Assembly: GCF_003012705.1 (NCBI RefSeq)
Contig: NZ_PXYL01000001.1
Span: forward strand, 496,001 to 560,000
DNA: 64,000 bases
Reading direction: 5' to 3'
DNA from: Pseudaminobacter soli (ex Li et al. 2025)
Lineage (GTDB): Bacteria; Pseudomonadota; Alphaproteobacteria; Rhizobiales; Rhizobiaceae
Shown in pieces: positions 16,820-26,184 of this stretch. Position 1 is the first letter of the stretch; each line of letters opens with the position of its first letter. Made by a program: the position numbers and the translations under genes. Below the pieces are notes generated by a model. It saw nothing but the letters and a program-made list of their open reading frames with translations, did not search any database and had not been told where the DNA came from.

Positions 16820-18397
16820 CTAGTGCCCGCCACCACCGGCAGCCCCTTCGGGCGGCTTGCGGATGACCATGGTGAAGAGTGCCAGGGAGGCAAACAGCAT
16901 GGTCAGCAGATAGAAGACGTCCATGAAGGACATCAGCGCCGCCTGCTGGTGCACCATGCCGGAAAGTTTTGAAAGCGCGAGCCTGGATGCGTCGAGGCCG
17001 CCATGCGCCTCGAAATTCAGCGTCATGTTTCGGAGCTTGGTGTTCGCCTCCGCGCTGCCCCACTGCACATGCTCGGCGAGACGGGCATAGTGGAAATCGT
17101 TGCGGTGCGTCAGCACCGTGTTGATGATGGCGAGCCCGACAGCGCCGCCGAGATTGCGGGTCAGGTTGAACAGGCCCGACGCATTCTTCAGCCGTTCCGG
17201 CGGCAGCGTGCCCAGCGCGATGTTGTTGATCGGCACCATGCACAGCATCATCGAAGTGCCGCGCAGGATTTGCGGCAGGAACAGCTCCCAGAAATCCCAA
17301 TCGGCGGTCAGATGCGTCATCCGCCAGGTGCCGGCGGCAAATCCCAGGAAGCCGATCATCATCATCAGGCGCGGGTCCATCTTGCGCGACAGGATGCCGG
17401 AGATGGGCGCCGTGGCGAACATCGCCAGACCCGAGACGAACAGCGCCTCGCCGATCATCATGGAATCGTAGCCACGGATGCGGCCGAGATAGACCGGATA
17501 GAGATAGGTTAGCCCGTAGAGGCCGATGCCGATGACGAAGGAGAACAGCGAGCCGAAGGCGAAGTTGACGTTGCTGAAGGCCTTCAAATCGACGATCGGC
17601 TCTTCCGCGGTGAAGGCACGCCAAAAGAACATCACCGCGCCGACCACCATCACGATCGTGAAGATGAACACGGTCTGGTCCTGCATCCAGTCGTTAGTCG
17701 GGCCTTCCTCCAGCACATATTCGAGCGAGCCGAGGAAAGCCGCCATGCCGGCCAAGCCCCACCAGTCGAACTTCTTCATGAGGGAGTGATCCGGCTTGTC
17801 GAAATCGATCAACGCCCAGGCCGCGGCCGCGACCAGAATGCCCGGAACGACATTGACCAGGAACAGCCAGTGCCAGGACATTGCGTGGCTGATGTAGCCG
17901 CCGACCGTCGGCCCGATGGTGGGCGCCAGCGTTGCCACCAGGCCAATCATCGGCGACACGACTGCGCGGCGCGAGGGCGGAAAGATGGTGAAGGCAGCGG
18001 CGAAGACGCTGGGAATCATGCCGCCGCCGATAAAACCCTGGATCGCCCGGTAGACGATCATCTGGTCGATATTGGTGGCCGTGGCCGCCAAGGCGCTTGC
18101 CGCAGTGAAACCGGCCGCGGCAGCGGTGAACAAGACCCGTGTCGACAGCATTCGCGACAGGAAGCCAGACAGCGGGATCATGATGACCTCCGCGATCAGG
18201 TAGGAGGTCTGCACCCAGGGGATTTCGTCGGAACTGGCGCTCAGGCCCGCCTGGATCTCGGACAGTGAAGCCGAGACGATCTGGATGTCCAAAATGGCCA
18301 TGAACATGCCGAACACCATCGCCAGGAAGGCGATGATGCGTCGTGCCTCGATGTGGTCCGAAGGCGCGGCTCCGGCTGTCGCGGCGGTGCTCGACAT
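16820..18397 (-). CDS. DHA2-family multidrug efflux MFS transporter (EmrB-type)
   Basis: A 525-residue protein of the 14-TM DHA2 family. It has motif ILDIQIVSASLSEIQ in TM1, the VQTSYLIAEVIMIPLSGFLSRM region and the motif C-like GPTVGGYISHAMSWHWLFLVN. These proton antiporters work with a periplasmic adaptor and an outer-membrane channel; the adaptor (EmrA-type) is the gene just upstream (27-nt gap). A GGGGGA RBS precedes ATG 18397. The pair is probably controlled by the divergent TetR at 19710 and may export the substrate or a toxic intermediate of the neighbouring catabolic operon. Confidence 0.9.
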   Translation of the reverse strand: MSSTAATAGAAPSDHIEARRIIAFLAMVFGMFMAILDIQIVSASLSEIQAGLSASSDEIPWVQTSYLIAEVIMIPLSGFLSRMLSTRVLFTAAAAGFTAASALAATATNIDQMIVYRAIQGFIGGGMIPSVFAAAFTIFPPSRRAVVSPMIGLVATLAPTIGPTVGGYISHAMSWHWLFLVNVVPGILVAAAAWALIDFDKPDHSLMKKFDWWGLAGMAAFLGSLEYVLEEGPTNDWMQDQTVFIFTIVMVVGAVMFFWRAFTAEEPIVDLKAFSNVNFAFGSLFSFVIGIGLYGLTYLYPVYLGRIRGYDSMMIGEALFVSGLAMFATAPISGILSRKMDPRLMMMIGFLGFAAGTWRMTHLTADWDFWELFLPQILRGTSMMLCMVPINNIALGTLPPERLKNASGLFNLTRNLGGAVGLAIINTVLTHRNDFHYARLAEHVQWGSAEANTKLRNMTLNFEAHGGLDASRLALSKLSGMVHQQAALMSFMDVFYLLTMLFASLALFTMVIRKPPEGAAGGGGH

Positions 18398-18424
18398 GAT
18401 GACGGTCCCCCGGCGGTGCCGTTG

Positions 18425-19591
18425 CTAGAGTGCCGGGCCCGTGCGGCTGTCCACGTCCACGACGACGCTCAGGCCGGCGCGCAGTTTGCCGCTGTTCAGC
18501 ACATCGGCTGGCACATCGATGCGCACCGGCACGCGCTGGACCACCTTCGTGAAGTTGCCGGTGGCGTTTTCCGGCGGCAGCAGCGAGAACACCGCGCCCG
18601 AGGCCGGCGCGAGCGAGGAAACCGCTCCCTCGAACTCCTGGGCGTCCATGGCGTCGACCTTGATCTTGACCTTCTGGCCGGGCAGCAGCTTGGCAAGCTG
18701 CGTCTCCTTGAAGTTGGCGACGATGTAGAGCTTATCCATCGGCACGACCACGGCGAGTTTCTGGCCGGGATTGACGAGGTCGCCCTGTTCGACGGACCGG
18801 TTGCCGACGACGCCGTCATAAGGCGCGCGCAGGACGGTGAAGGAGAGGTCGCGCTCGGCCTTGTCCTTCGAAAGCTTCAACGAATCCAGCGTGCTGGCCG
18901 TCTCTGCCTTCTGGGCCTCCAGCACGCCGATATTGGCTTGGGCCGCTGCGATCTGCGCATCGGCGCCGGCAACGGCTGCATTGGCCTGCACGGCAGCGCT
19001 GTGGGCGTCGTCCAGCTGGGCCTGCGTCGAGACATTGGTCTTGAGCAGTTGGGCAATGCGGTCCTCGGTGCGGGCAGCGTTTGTGGCGGCAGCCTTGGCC
19101 GCGCCCTTCTGCGCCTCGGCCTGCAACAGAGAGGCCCTGGCGGCCGTCGTCTGGGCGTCAATGCGGTCGAGCGTCTTGGCCAAGGTGGCGATCTGTGCCT
19201 CGGTCTGGGCGAGGGCGATCCTGTAGTCGCCATCGTCCACGACCAAGAGCGGGTCCCCCGCCTTTACATGCTGGTTGTCGGCGACCTTAACCTCGGCGAC
19301 ATAGCCGGAAATCTTGGGCGAAACGAACGCCATGTCGGCCTGGACATAGGCGTCGTCGGTGGAGATCATGAAACGGCCGTCGGCCCAGTAGTCGTAGCCA
19401 TACCAGGCACCCGTGCCGAGCAGGGCGACGGCAATGGTTGGCAGCAGGAACGAGCGCGGCGAGCGCTTGCGCTTTGCGGGAGCAGGCGCAACTCCGGGGT
19501 CGGCCGGGCGAGGGGCCTCGATCGTCGGCGCCGTCTTGGCATGCGGGAACGGATGCACTTCGGCTTCGGTCGACGCGGACGAAGAAGACAT
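18425..19591 (-). CDS. HlyD/EmrA-type membrane fusion protein
   Basis: A 388-residue periplasmic adaptor. Residues about 45-62 form one transmembrane anchor (SFLLPTIAVALLGTGAWYGY), then a biotinyl-lipoyl-like half (ISTDDAYVQADMAFVSPKISGYV), a long Ala/Gln/Lys coiled-coil hairpin (about 125-235) and a beta-barrel with FTVLRAPYDGVVGNRSVEQGDLV. The DAYV motif is typical of EmrA/HlyD partners of DHA2 pumps. It is the first gene of the emrAB-like operon; two matching TetR-type operators lie in its promoter region. Confidence 0.9.
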   Translation of the reverse strand: MSSSSASTEAEVHPFPHAKTAPTIEAPRPADPGVAPAPAKRKRSPRSFLLPTIAVALLGTGAWYGYDYWADGRFMISTDDAYVQADMAFVSPKISGYVAEVKVADNQHVKAGDPLLVVDDGDYRIALAQTEAQIATLAKTLDRIDAQTTAARASLLQAEAQKGAAKAAATNAARTEDRIAQLLKTNVSTQAQLDDAHSAAVQANAAVAGADAQIAAAQANIGVLEAQKAETASTLDSLKLSKDKAERDLSFTVLRAPYDGVVGNRSVEQGDLVNPGQKLAVVVPMDKLYIVANFKETQLAKLLPGQKVKIKVDAMDAQEFEGAVSSLAPASGAVFSLLPPENATGNFTKVVQRVPVRIDVPADVLNSGKLRAGLSVVVDVDSRTGPAL

Positions 19592-19616
19592 GGTGTATCT
19601 CTTATGTGATTGAACT

Positions 19617-19630
19617 GAACCGTTCGGTTT
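19617..19630. promoter_or_regulatory. Candidate TetR operator 1
   Basis: GAACCGTTCGGTTT, an inverted repeat of AACCG with a 2-bp centre, located 26 bp upstream of the emrA-like ATG. It matches operator 2 at 10 of 14 positions, including both half-site cores. Confidence 0.6.
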
Positions 19631-19672
19631 GGCGTTGACTTAACGTGGCGGAACGAGCATATCAAGAGTAAA

Positions 19673-19690
19673 TCGAACCGATTGGTTCGA
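19673..19690. promoter_or_regulatory. Candidate TetR operator 2
   Basis: TCGAACCGATTGGTTCGA has 7-bp perfect arms around GATT. It ends 19 bp before the TetR ATG and shares the GAACCG-N2-GGTT pattern with operator 1, 58 bp away centre to centre. Paired sites in a divergent promoter suggest that the TetR protein represses itself and the efflux operon. Confidence 0.62.
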
Positions 19691-19709
19691 AATATTTTTG
19701 GGGTTTGAA

Positions 19710-20411
19710 ATGACTGAGCTAGCTACCGGATCGGCAGCCAAGCAGGAAAAGCGACAGCGCCCTGCGGCCGGTCACGACCCCGCAAAACGCCAGCAGATCA
19801 TCGATGGCGCGCGGCGCGTCTTCATGAACATGGGCTTCGACGCCGCCTCCATGAACGACATCACCCGCGAGGCGGGCGTGTCCAAAGGTACGATCTACGT
19901 CTACTTCGCCAGCAAGGAAGAGCTTTTCGAGGCGCTGATCGAGGTGGAGCGCTGCGCCATCTTCAAGAATCTCTATGAGACGCTGGGGCAGGCCGACGAC
20001 CTGCGCGCCACGCTTGAAAATTTCGGCATTGCACTGTCGGTCAAGATCACGTCGGAGAAGGTCGTCCTTGCGCAGCGCATCGTGATCGGCGCTTCCGAGA
20101 GGATCCCCGAACTTGGCAGGCGCTTTTATGAGCGCGGCCCGAAGCTCGGGCATGACCGCGTCGCGGCTTTTCTCGAGACAATGGTCGAGCGTGGCCTGCT
20201 GGAGATTCCGGACATCCACCTTGCCGCCTACCAGTTCACGGATCTTTGCACGGCCGGGCTTTTCAGGCAGTGCATGTTCGCCTACCGCACCGAAACCCCG
20301 ACGCAAGCCGAAATCGAATATATTGTGAAGGCCGGAGTGGATGTATTCCTGAAAGCCTACGGCGCCGGCAAGCTGGCAGCGCAGGAGCGCGAGCGAGCCA
20401 AGAGCGGCTGA
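19710..20411 (+). CDS. TetR-family regulator of the efflux operon
   Basis: A 233-residue TetR protein. The HTH is at residues about 30-70 (IIDGARRVFMNMGFDAASMNDITREAGVSKGTIYVYFASKEELF) and an AcrR-type ligand domain follows. I chose ATG 19710, preceded by GGGG about 6 nt upstream, over the in-frame TTG at 19698. It is divergent from the emrAB-like operon, with two matching inverted repeats in the shared promoter. It resembles the embedded TetR at 12697 in its C-terminal layout (VKAGVDVFLKAYG versus LNNGLRVFLKAYS), so the two may be old paralogues. Confidence 0.9.
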   Translation: MTELATGSAAKQEKRQRPAAGHDPAKRQQIIDGARRVFMNMGFDAASMNDITREAGVSKGTIYVYFASKEELFEALIEVERCAIFKNLYETLGQADDLRATLENFGIALSVKITSEKVVLAQRIVIGASERIPELGRRFYERGPKLGHDRVAAFLETMVERGLLEIPDIHLAAYQFTDLCTAGLFRQCMFAYRTETPTQAEIEYIVKAGVDVFLKAYGAGKLAAQERERAKSG

Positions 20412-20788
20412 CGCCGTGACCTGGCGTGTCCCGGTCTTTGCTCGATGATCACATTGCGCAAAAGCCGAGCGACTGTAACCAAAACGGCTTTCGATTCAGC
20501 GAGTTGTGATGTCAATTAGGACATCACTGCCGCATATCCATTGATTCGACCTGAAGGTGAAGATGGGGTTCGACAGGACGGCCCTTTAGCCTTTGGGAGG
20601 AGCGCTTTGGACTTTGTTGCCTTGCGAGCGGCGCGGGAATACGCGGCAGAGGATTGCTTTCCAACCAAAGTGATTGACGTGCTGCTCCTTGTTTGAGCGG
20701 CCGATTGTCTTTTCGGAATGTGATTTCCAGGTCAGCGATTGAGCGAATTTGGGCGGCTCGGAAAAGAGTCGCCAACAGAGAATTGCGA
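20412..20788. other. Intergenic stretch before the autotransporter
   Basis: Holds a weak terminator-like pairing (AAAGCCG near 20463 with CGGCTTT near 20486, long loop) after the TetR gene and a clean inverted repeat at 20507-20527. The autotransporter frame opens at TTG 20693, but that part lacks an RBS. No other gene is supported. Confidence 0.45.
20507..20527. repeat. Inverted repeat GTGATGTC-N5-GACATCAC
   Basis: Perfect 8-bp arms (20507-20514 and 20520-20527) around AATTA, about 260 bp upstream of the autotransporter start. It could be an operator for a dimeric regulator or a transcribed hairpin; there is no T-run, so it is not an ordinary terminator. Confidence 0.5.
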
Positions 20789-23700
20789 ATGTTTTTGAAT
20801 AGATTTTTTGTTGAATTCTTAAATTACTTCGGTTCGGCGGCGCGAGTATTTTCAACGTCGGCTGCGTATCAGTCGGTGACGTCCTTGCGGGCGCGTTGCA
20901 CGCCGGCTTTGCATCGAATTCGTTTCTTATTGTTGACCGTCTTCTTGCAGCTTGGGTTGGGAGTGCCAGCTGCGTATGCGCTGTCGCCAGCATGTACCTC
21001 GCTTAGTTCGCTCGACACCACCTCGTATACCGATACCTTTCTTGCAGGTTCATTCGACAGTGGCGAATCGGTGACGGTGTCCTACACCGACGATGGCGGC
21101 GATGACGCCAACAACCCGATTTCTGCTGACCACGTATTGGTCCAGGATGCTGATTTTTCCGACGCCTATGGCTACAACTATGACAGTAGCAAGAGGAAGG
21201 TTGGCCTGCATTCCTTGGCTGTTACGTCGAGCCAGCTTACCTCCACCGGCCTGAGCCTTAATATCAAGACAGGAACCCATATCGGCACGGTGTCAATTCG
21301 CTGCACGGGTTCGGTCTCGGCTCCCTCCATCACCGCGCAGCCGTCCAGCTCCACCATCAGCGCCGGCGCGAACACGATCTTCAGTGTGACCGCTTCGAAC
21401 GCCACGGGCTACCAGTGGCAGGTCGATCAAGGCGCCGGCTTCACCAATATCACCAACGGCGCTCCCTATTCTGGCGCGACCGCGTCGACGCTAACGATCA
21501 CTGGCGCGACCGCCGGCATGAACGGCTATCTGTATCGCGTTATCGTTAGCGGCTCGACCGCGCCTGTCGCCACCTCGAACACAGCCGCGCTGACCGTTAA
21601 TGCAGCCCCCGTGCCGACGATCACCGCGGCCAGCCCGAACTCGGGCAGCACCGCCGGTGGCACGACCGTCACGCTCACAGGAACGAACCTGACGGGCGCG
21701 ACCGCCGTTACCTTCGGTGGCACGGCGGCGACTGGCGTCACCGTCAACAGCGCCACCCAAATCACGGCCACCACACCGGCCCACGCCGCTGGCGCTGTCA
21801 ATGTCGTCGTGACCACCCCTGGCGGCAGCGCTACGTTGTCGAATGGTTATACCTACGTTGTTCCCGCGCCGATTGCTGGCGCGGTCTCCGCAACGGTCGA
21901 CGCGAACTCTTCCGGCAATCCGATCACCCTCAGCCTAAGCGGCGGGCCGGCGACCTCCGTTGCAGTCGCCACCCAAGCCACTCACGGCACGGCGACCGCT
22001 TCCGGCACGTCGATCACATATACGCCGACGGCCAACTATGCCGGCGCCGACACCTTCACCTACACGGCAACCAATGCCGGCGGCACCAGTTCGCCCGCTA
22101 CCGTGAGCATCACCGTCAATGCCATTGTGCCCGGTTCCCCGCTGATTGGTTCAGCCACCGCCGGCAATGCACAGGCGAGCGTTTCCTTCACGGCACCGGC
22201 GAGCAATGGTGGCTCGGCGATCACCAACTACACCGTGACCTCCAATCCTGACGGCATCACTGCAACAGGCGCGGCTAGCCCGATTACTGTCACCGGCCTC
22301 ACCAACGGCACCGCCTATACCTTCACCGTCACCGCGACCAACGCCGTCGGAACCGGCAGTGCCTCTGCCGCATCCAATGCCGTCACCCCGACGGGCACGC
22401 CGACGCTCACCGCGACCAGCCCCAACACCGGCACGACTGCGGGCGGCACGATCGTCACGCTCACGGGATCGAACCTGACAGGCGCAACCGCCGTTACCTT
22501 CGGCGGGACGGCGGCGACCGGCTTCACCGTCAACAGCGCCACCCAAATCACGGCCACCACACCGGCCCACGCCGCTGGCGCTGTCAATGTCAGCGTGACT
22601 ACTCTCGGTGGCAGCGCGACGCTGACGAATGGTTATATCTACGCACCGACAATTACGCTGTCGCCCTCCGCCGATGGGTTGACGGGCGCGACGGCCGGTG
22701 CGGCCTATAGCCAGACGATTACGGCATCGGGCGGCACCGCACCCTACGCCTATGCCATCACATCCGGCTCGCTGCCGTCCGGACTGACCCTCAGCGCTGC
22801 AGGGGTTATCTCTGGCACGCCGAGAGAGGCCGGACCCTTCAATTTCACCATCACGGCCACAGACGCTGGGAGCTCGACGGGCTCGCAGGCCTACGGCCTG
22901 TATGTTTCAGGGCCCACGTTTTCGGTTTCTCCGACATCGCTGCCGTCACCCACTATTGATGTGGCGTATTCCCAGACGATATTGTTCTCGGGTGGCACCG
23001 CCCCTTACGCTTATGCCTTTACCGGCACACTTCCGACGGGCCTTTCGCTAAATGCCACCACCGGCGAGCTCTCGGGCACGCCAACTGCCGGGGGAACCTT
23101 CGAATTCTCCATTGTGGCCAAAGACAGTACGACGGGTAGTGGTAGTCCGTATTATGCAAGCGGAACATACACAGTCGTGGTCGATGCCGTTGCGCCAACG
23201 CTCAGTTCGGTCAGTCCGAGCTCAGGCAACATCGCGGGCGGCACGGCCGTCGTGCTCACGGGATCGAACCTGACGGGCGCAACCGCCGTTACCTTCGGCG
23301 GGACGGCGGCGACCGGCTTCACCGTCAACAGCGCCACCCAAATCACGGCCACCACACCGGCCCACTCGGTTGGCGCTGTCGATGTCGTCGTGATCACGTC
23401 GGGCGGCGCCGCGACGCGGACGAATGGTTATACCTACGCGCAATCGAGCGACGCTACTCTCTTCAATCTCACGATCAGCAGCGGTACGCTTTCGCCGTCC
23501 TTTGCATCCGGCACCGACAGCTACACGGCTTCCGTTGCAAACGGCGTCTCCTCCGTCAGCGTCACGCCGACAGTGAGCGAGAGCCACGCCACGGTCGTTG
23601 TGAATGGCAGCGCTGCCACCTCGGGTAGCCCAAGTTCGATCCCGCTCAACGTCGGCGACACCACGATCACGATTTTGGTGACCGCCCAGGACGGTAGCAC

Positions 23701-26083
23701 CAAGACCTACACGCTCGAGGTCACCCGTGCAGAGGCCGCGCCGATCGCCGACAACTTCCAGACAATGGTTGCCGCAAATTCTTCCGGCAACCCGATCACC
23801 CTCAGCCTAAGCGGCGGGGCGGCGACCTCGGTGGCCGTCGCCACCCAAGCCAACCATGGCACGGCGACGGCTTCGGGCACGACCATCAGCTACACGCCAG
23901 CGGCCGGCTATTCCGGCTCCGACAGCTTCACCTACACGGCTAGCAATGAGTCCGGCACCTCTGCGCCGGCTACGGTGACGATCACGGTCACCGCGCCAAC
24001 CCTGTCGTTCACGCCGTATTCCGGCGCGCTAGCAAGCGGCGTGGTGGGCACAGCCTACAGTCAGGCCGTGACTGCCTCCGGCGGAGTTGGGCCTTACACT
24101 TACGTGGTAATTGGCTCACTGCCGGCCAATCTGTCGCTGAACTCCTCGACCGGTGTGATCTCCGGCACGCCGACTGCAACGGGCAATGCCAGCTTTATGC
24201 TACAGGCGACGGATAGATACGGCTATTCAGTTGCTGCGACCTACTCGATTGACATTGGAGCGGCCGCGCCAACGGTCATTTCGCTCCGCCCGAACTCGGG
24301 CAGCACCGCCGGCGGCACGACGGTTACGCTCATGGGATCGGACCTGGCTGGCGCGACCGCAGTTTCCTTCGGCGGAACGCCGGCGACGAGCTTCACCGTT
24401 ATCGGCAACGCTCTGATCACTGCCACCACACCGGCTCATGCCGCTGGGAAAGTCGATGTCGTCGTTACCACTCCTGGCGGCACCGTAACGATGGTGACTG
24501 CTTATACCTACACTGTACCGGCGTTGGCATTGTCTCCCGCTTCTGGAGCCTTGACCAGCGGCACGACGGGCGTCGCCTATGCGGGCGTGACGATCTCGGC
24601 TTCTGGCGGCACGGCTCCCTACAGCTATGCCGTCACCTCCGGTTCGCTGCCGGCCGGGCTGGCGCTCGGCAGTGCAGGGGATATCTCCGGCACGCCGACG
24701 ACGACCGAAAGCGCCAGATTCACCGTCACCGTCACCGACGCCAACGGCACGGCGGGATCGGCCAGCTACACGCTGGCGGTAGCGACGGGCAGCCCAACGG
24801 TGGAAGACAAGACGGTACCGGCGGGCACGACGCCAGCGGATGTACGGCTTGACGCCGGCGCCACTGGCGGGCCGTTCGACGGTGCCGAGCTGGTCTCGGT
24901 GGAGCCGGCCAATGCCGGCCGGGCCGAGATCACCTGGGGCGACTATGCCGCGGCCGGCCCAGTCACCCCGGTCGGCTGGTATCTGAAGTTCACGCCCAAT
25001 CCCGCCTATTCGGGGCAGGTGCGCGTCCGGTTCCGCCTGACCAACGCGCTCGGCAGCTCCAACACCGGCACCGTGACCTATACGCTCGGCTTCGACGAGG
25101 CCGAGGTGAAGCAGGACATCGACACCCGGGTGCGCGGCTTCGTGCAGACGAGGCAGAATATGATCGCCTCGACCATCGAGGTTCCGGGCCTCATGGAGCG
25201 CCGCCGCATGCAAACGGCGAGCGATCCCGTCGCGGCGCGGATGTCGTCCTCGGCCGACGGCGTCACCCTCGGCTTCGGCACCAGCCTGGCGCAGATGCAG
25301 GCGGCACGCGACGGCGCTGACGGCGCCACCACCGCACTCTCCTTGCCCTTCAACGTCTGGGTCGACGGCACCTTGCTGGCCCATAACCGCAAGGAGAATG
25401 GCGGCAAGTGGGGCAGCTTCGGCATGGTCTCGCTCGGCGCCGACTATCTCTTGTCGGAAAAGGCGCTGGTCGGCCTGTCCTTCCACTACGACCGGATGAC
25501 AGATCCGACTGACGCGGACGCCAAGCTGACCGGCAATGGCTGGCTGGCCGGACCCTATGCCTCGTTCGAGATCGGCAAGAACGTGTTCTGGGACGCGAGC
25601 CTGCTCTATGGCGGTTCGTCGAACGACATTGGCACCGAGTTCTGGGACGGCAGCTTCGACACAAGGCGCTGGCTGTTCGACAGCGCGATCAAGGGGCAGT
25701 GGCAGCTCGACGACGTCACCGTGCTGACGCCAAAACTGCGGGCGGTCTACTTCTCCGAAAGGGTCGAGGACTATGCGGTCCGCAACGGCGCCGGCGATAC
25801 GATCGAGCTCGACGGTTTCGCGCAGGAGCAACTGCGCGTCAGCCTCGGGGCCGAAATCGCGCGCTCCTTCACGCTGGCGGACGGCTCGACGCTGACGCCG
25901 AAGCTCGGCGCCACTGCCGGCTACTCCGGCCTCGACGGTTCGGGCCTGTTCGGCTCGGTCTCGACCGGCCTGTCGCTGCAAGCGGTGAATGGCTGGTCCG
26001 TCGACGGCGGACTGCTCTTCAACATCGAGCGCCACGGCGAAAAATCCGTCGGCGCGAAGGCAGGTGTAAGCTCGCGATTCTGA
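20789..26083 (+). CDS. Giant mosaic Ig-fold autotransporter adhesin
   Basis: About 1764 residues from ATG 20789. A long basic N-region leads to the hydrophobic signal segment IRFLLLTVFLQLGLGVPAAYA near residues 47-67, an extended signal peptide as often seen in type V secretion. The passenger is a string of beta-sandwich modules: Ig-like (about 180-270), IPT/TIG (274-357), cadherin-like (360-444), FN3-like (447-535), IPT (536-617), two He_PIG (620-799), IPT (800-884), a cadherin-like beta-sandwich (885-982), cadherin-like (984-1067), He_PIG (1069-1158), IPT (1160-1242), He_PIG (1243-1332). A linker and a C-terminal autotransporter beta-barrel (about 1514-1764) end in Phe, as required for BAM insertion. 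It is probably a surface adhesin. The start is uncertain (weak RBS; the frame opens at TTG 20693). Confidence 0.85.
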   Translation: MFLNRFFVEFLNYFGSAARVFSTSAAYQSVTSLRARCTPALHRIRFLLLTVFLQLGLGVPAAYALSPACTSLSSLDTTSYTDTFLAGSFDSGESVTVSYTDDGGDDANNPISADHVLVQDADFSDAYGYNYDSSKRKVGLHSLAVTSSQLTSTGLSLNIKTGTHIGTVSIRCTGSVSAPSITAQPSSSTISAGANTIFSVTASNATGYQWQVDQGAGFTNITNGAPYSGATASTLTITGATAGMNGYLYRVIVSGSTAPVATSNTAALTVNAAPVPTITAASPNSGSTAGGTTVTLTGTNLTGATAVTFGGTAATGVTVNSATQITATTPAHAAGAVNVVVTTPGGSATLSNGYTYVVPAPIAGAVSATVDANSSGNPITLSLSGGPATSVAVATQATHGTATASGTSITYTPTANYAGADTFTYTATNAGGTSSPATVSITVNAIVPGSPLIGSATAGNAQASVSFTAPASNGGSAITNYTVTSNPDGITATGAASPITVTGLTNGTAYTFTVTATNAVGTGSASAASNAVTPTGTPTLTATSPNTGTTAGGTIVTLTGSNLTGATAVTFGGTAATGFTVNSATQITATTPAHAAGAVNVSVTTLGGSATLTNGYIYAPTITLSPSADGLTGATAGAAYSQTITASGGTAPYAYAITSGSLPSGLTLSAAGVISGTPREAGPFNFTITATDAGSSTGSQAYGLYVSGPTFSVSPTSLPSPTIDVAYSQTILFSGGTAPYAYAFTGTLPTGLSLNATTGELSGTPTAGGTFEFSIVAKDSTTGSGSPYYASGTYTVVVDAVAPTLSSVSPSSGNIAGGTAVVLTGSNLTGATAVTFGGTAATGFTVNSATQITATTPAHSVGAVDVVVITSGGAATRTNGYTYAQSSDATLFNLTISSGTLSPSFASGTDSYTASVANGVSSVSVTPTVSESHATVVVNGSAATSGSPSSIPLNVGDTTITILVTAQDGSTKTYTLEVTRAEAAPIADNFQTMVAANSSGNPITLSLSGGAATSVAVATQANHGTATASGTTISYTPAAGYSGSDSFTYTASNESGTSAPATVTITVTAPTLSFTPYSGALASGVVGTAYSQAVTASGGVGPYTYVVIGSLPANLSLNSSTGVISGTPTATGNASFMLQATDRYGYSVAATYSIDIGAAAPTVISLRPNSGSTAGGTTVTLMGSDLAGATAVSFGGTPATSFTVIGNALITATTPAHAAGKVDVVVTTPGGTVTMVTAYTYTVPALALSPASGALTSGTTGVAYAGVTISASGGTAPYSYAVTSGSLPAGLALGSAGDISGTPTTTESARFTVTVTDANGTAGSASYTLAVATGSPTVEDKTVPAGTTPADVRLDAGATGGPFDGAELVSVEPANAGRAEITWGDYAAAGPVTPVGWYLKFTPNPAYSGQVRVRFRLTNALGSSNTGTVTYTLGFDEAEVKQDIDTRVRGFVQTRQNMIASTIEVPGLMERRRMQTASDPVAARMSSSADGVTLGFGTSLAQMQAARDGADGATTALSLPFNVWVDGTLLAHNRKENGGKWGSFGMVSLGADYLLSEKALVGLSFHYDRMTDPTDADAKLTGNGWLAGPYASFEIGKNVFWDASLLYGGSSNDIGTEFWDGSFDTRRWLFDSAIKGQWQLDDVTVLTPKLRAVYFSERVEDYAVRNGAGDTIELDGFAQEQLRVSLGAEIARSFTLADGSTLTPKLGATAGYSGLDGSGLFGSVSTGLSLQAVNGWSVDGGLLFNIERHGEKSVGAKAGVSSRF
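22459..22570 (+). repeat. 112-bp direct repeat, copy 1 (copy 2 at 23254-23365)
   Basis: The central part of the second IPT/TIG module is identical to that of the third (23254-23365) except for one base (GACAGG versus GACGGG). Modules one (from about 21670) and four (from about 24330) are more diverged. The cadherin-like modules near 21902 and 23772 also share long identical DNA runs. Near-identity at silent sites points to recent duplication or gene conversion. Confidence 0.85.
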
Positions 26084-26106
26084 TCGACTTGAAAGGCCGC
26101 CTGCGG

Positions 26107-26126
26107 CCCGTCCTCCCGAGGACGGG
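26107..26126 (+). terminator. Hairpin after the autotransporter, possible terminator
   Basis: CCCGTCCT-CCCG-AGGACGGG forms an 8-bp GC-rich stem 23 bp after the stop. It has no T-tract, so termination by this element alone is doubtful. Confidence 0.4.
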
Positions 26127-26184
26127 CACCGTAAGCGCGGTCGGGCGTTATCCGATCGAGATAAGTCAGGACCGGAGTTGTGTC

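Noticed and set aside
24227-26035. 602-codon open frame on the minus strand under the autotransporter barrel
   Set aside because: It is an antisense shadow of a high-GC coding region. The translation is rich in Arg/Ala/Gly with no domain, and the + strand frame encodes clear IPT, He_PIG and beta-barrel modules.
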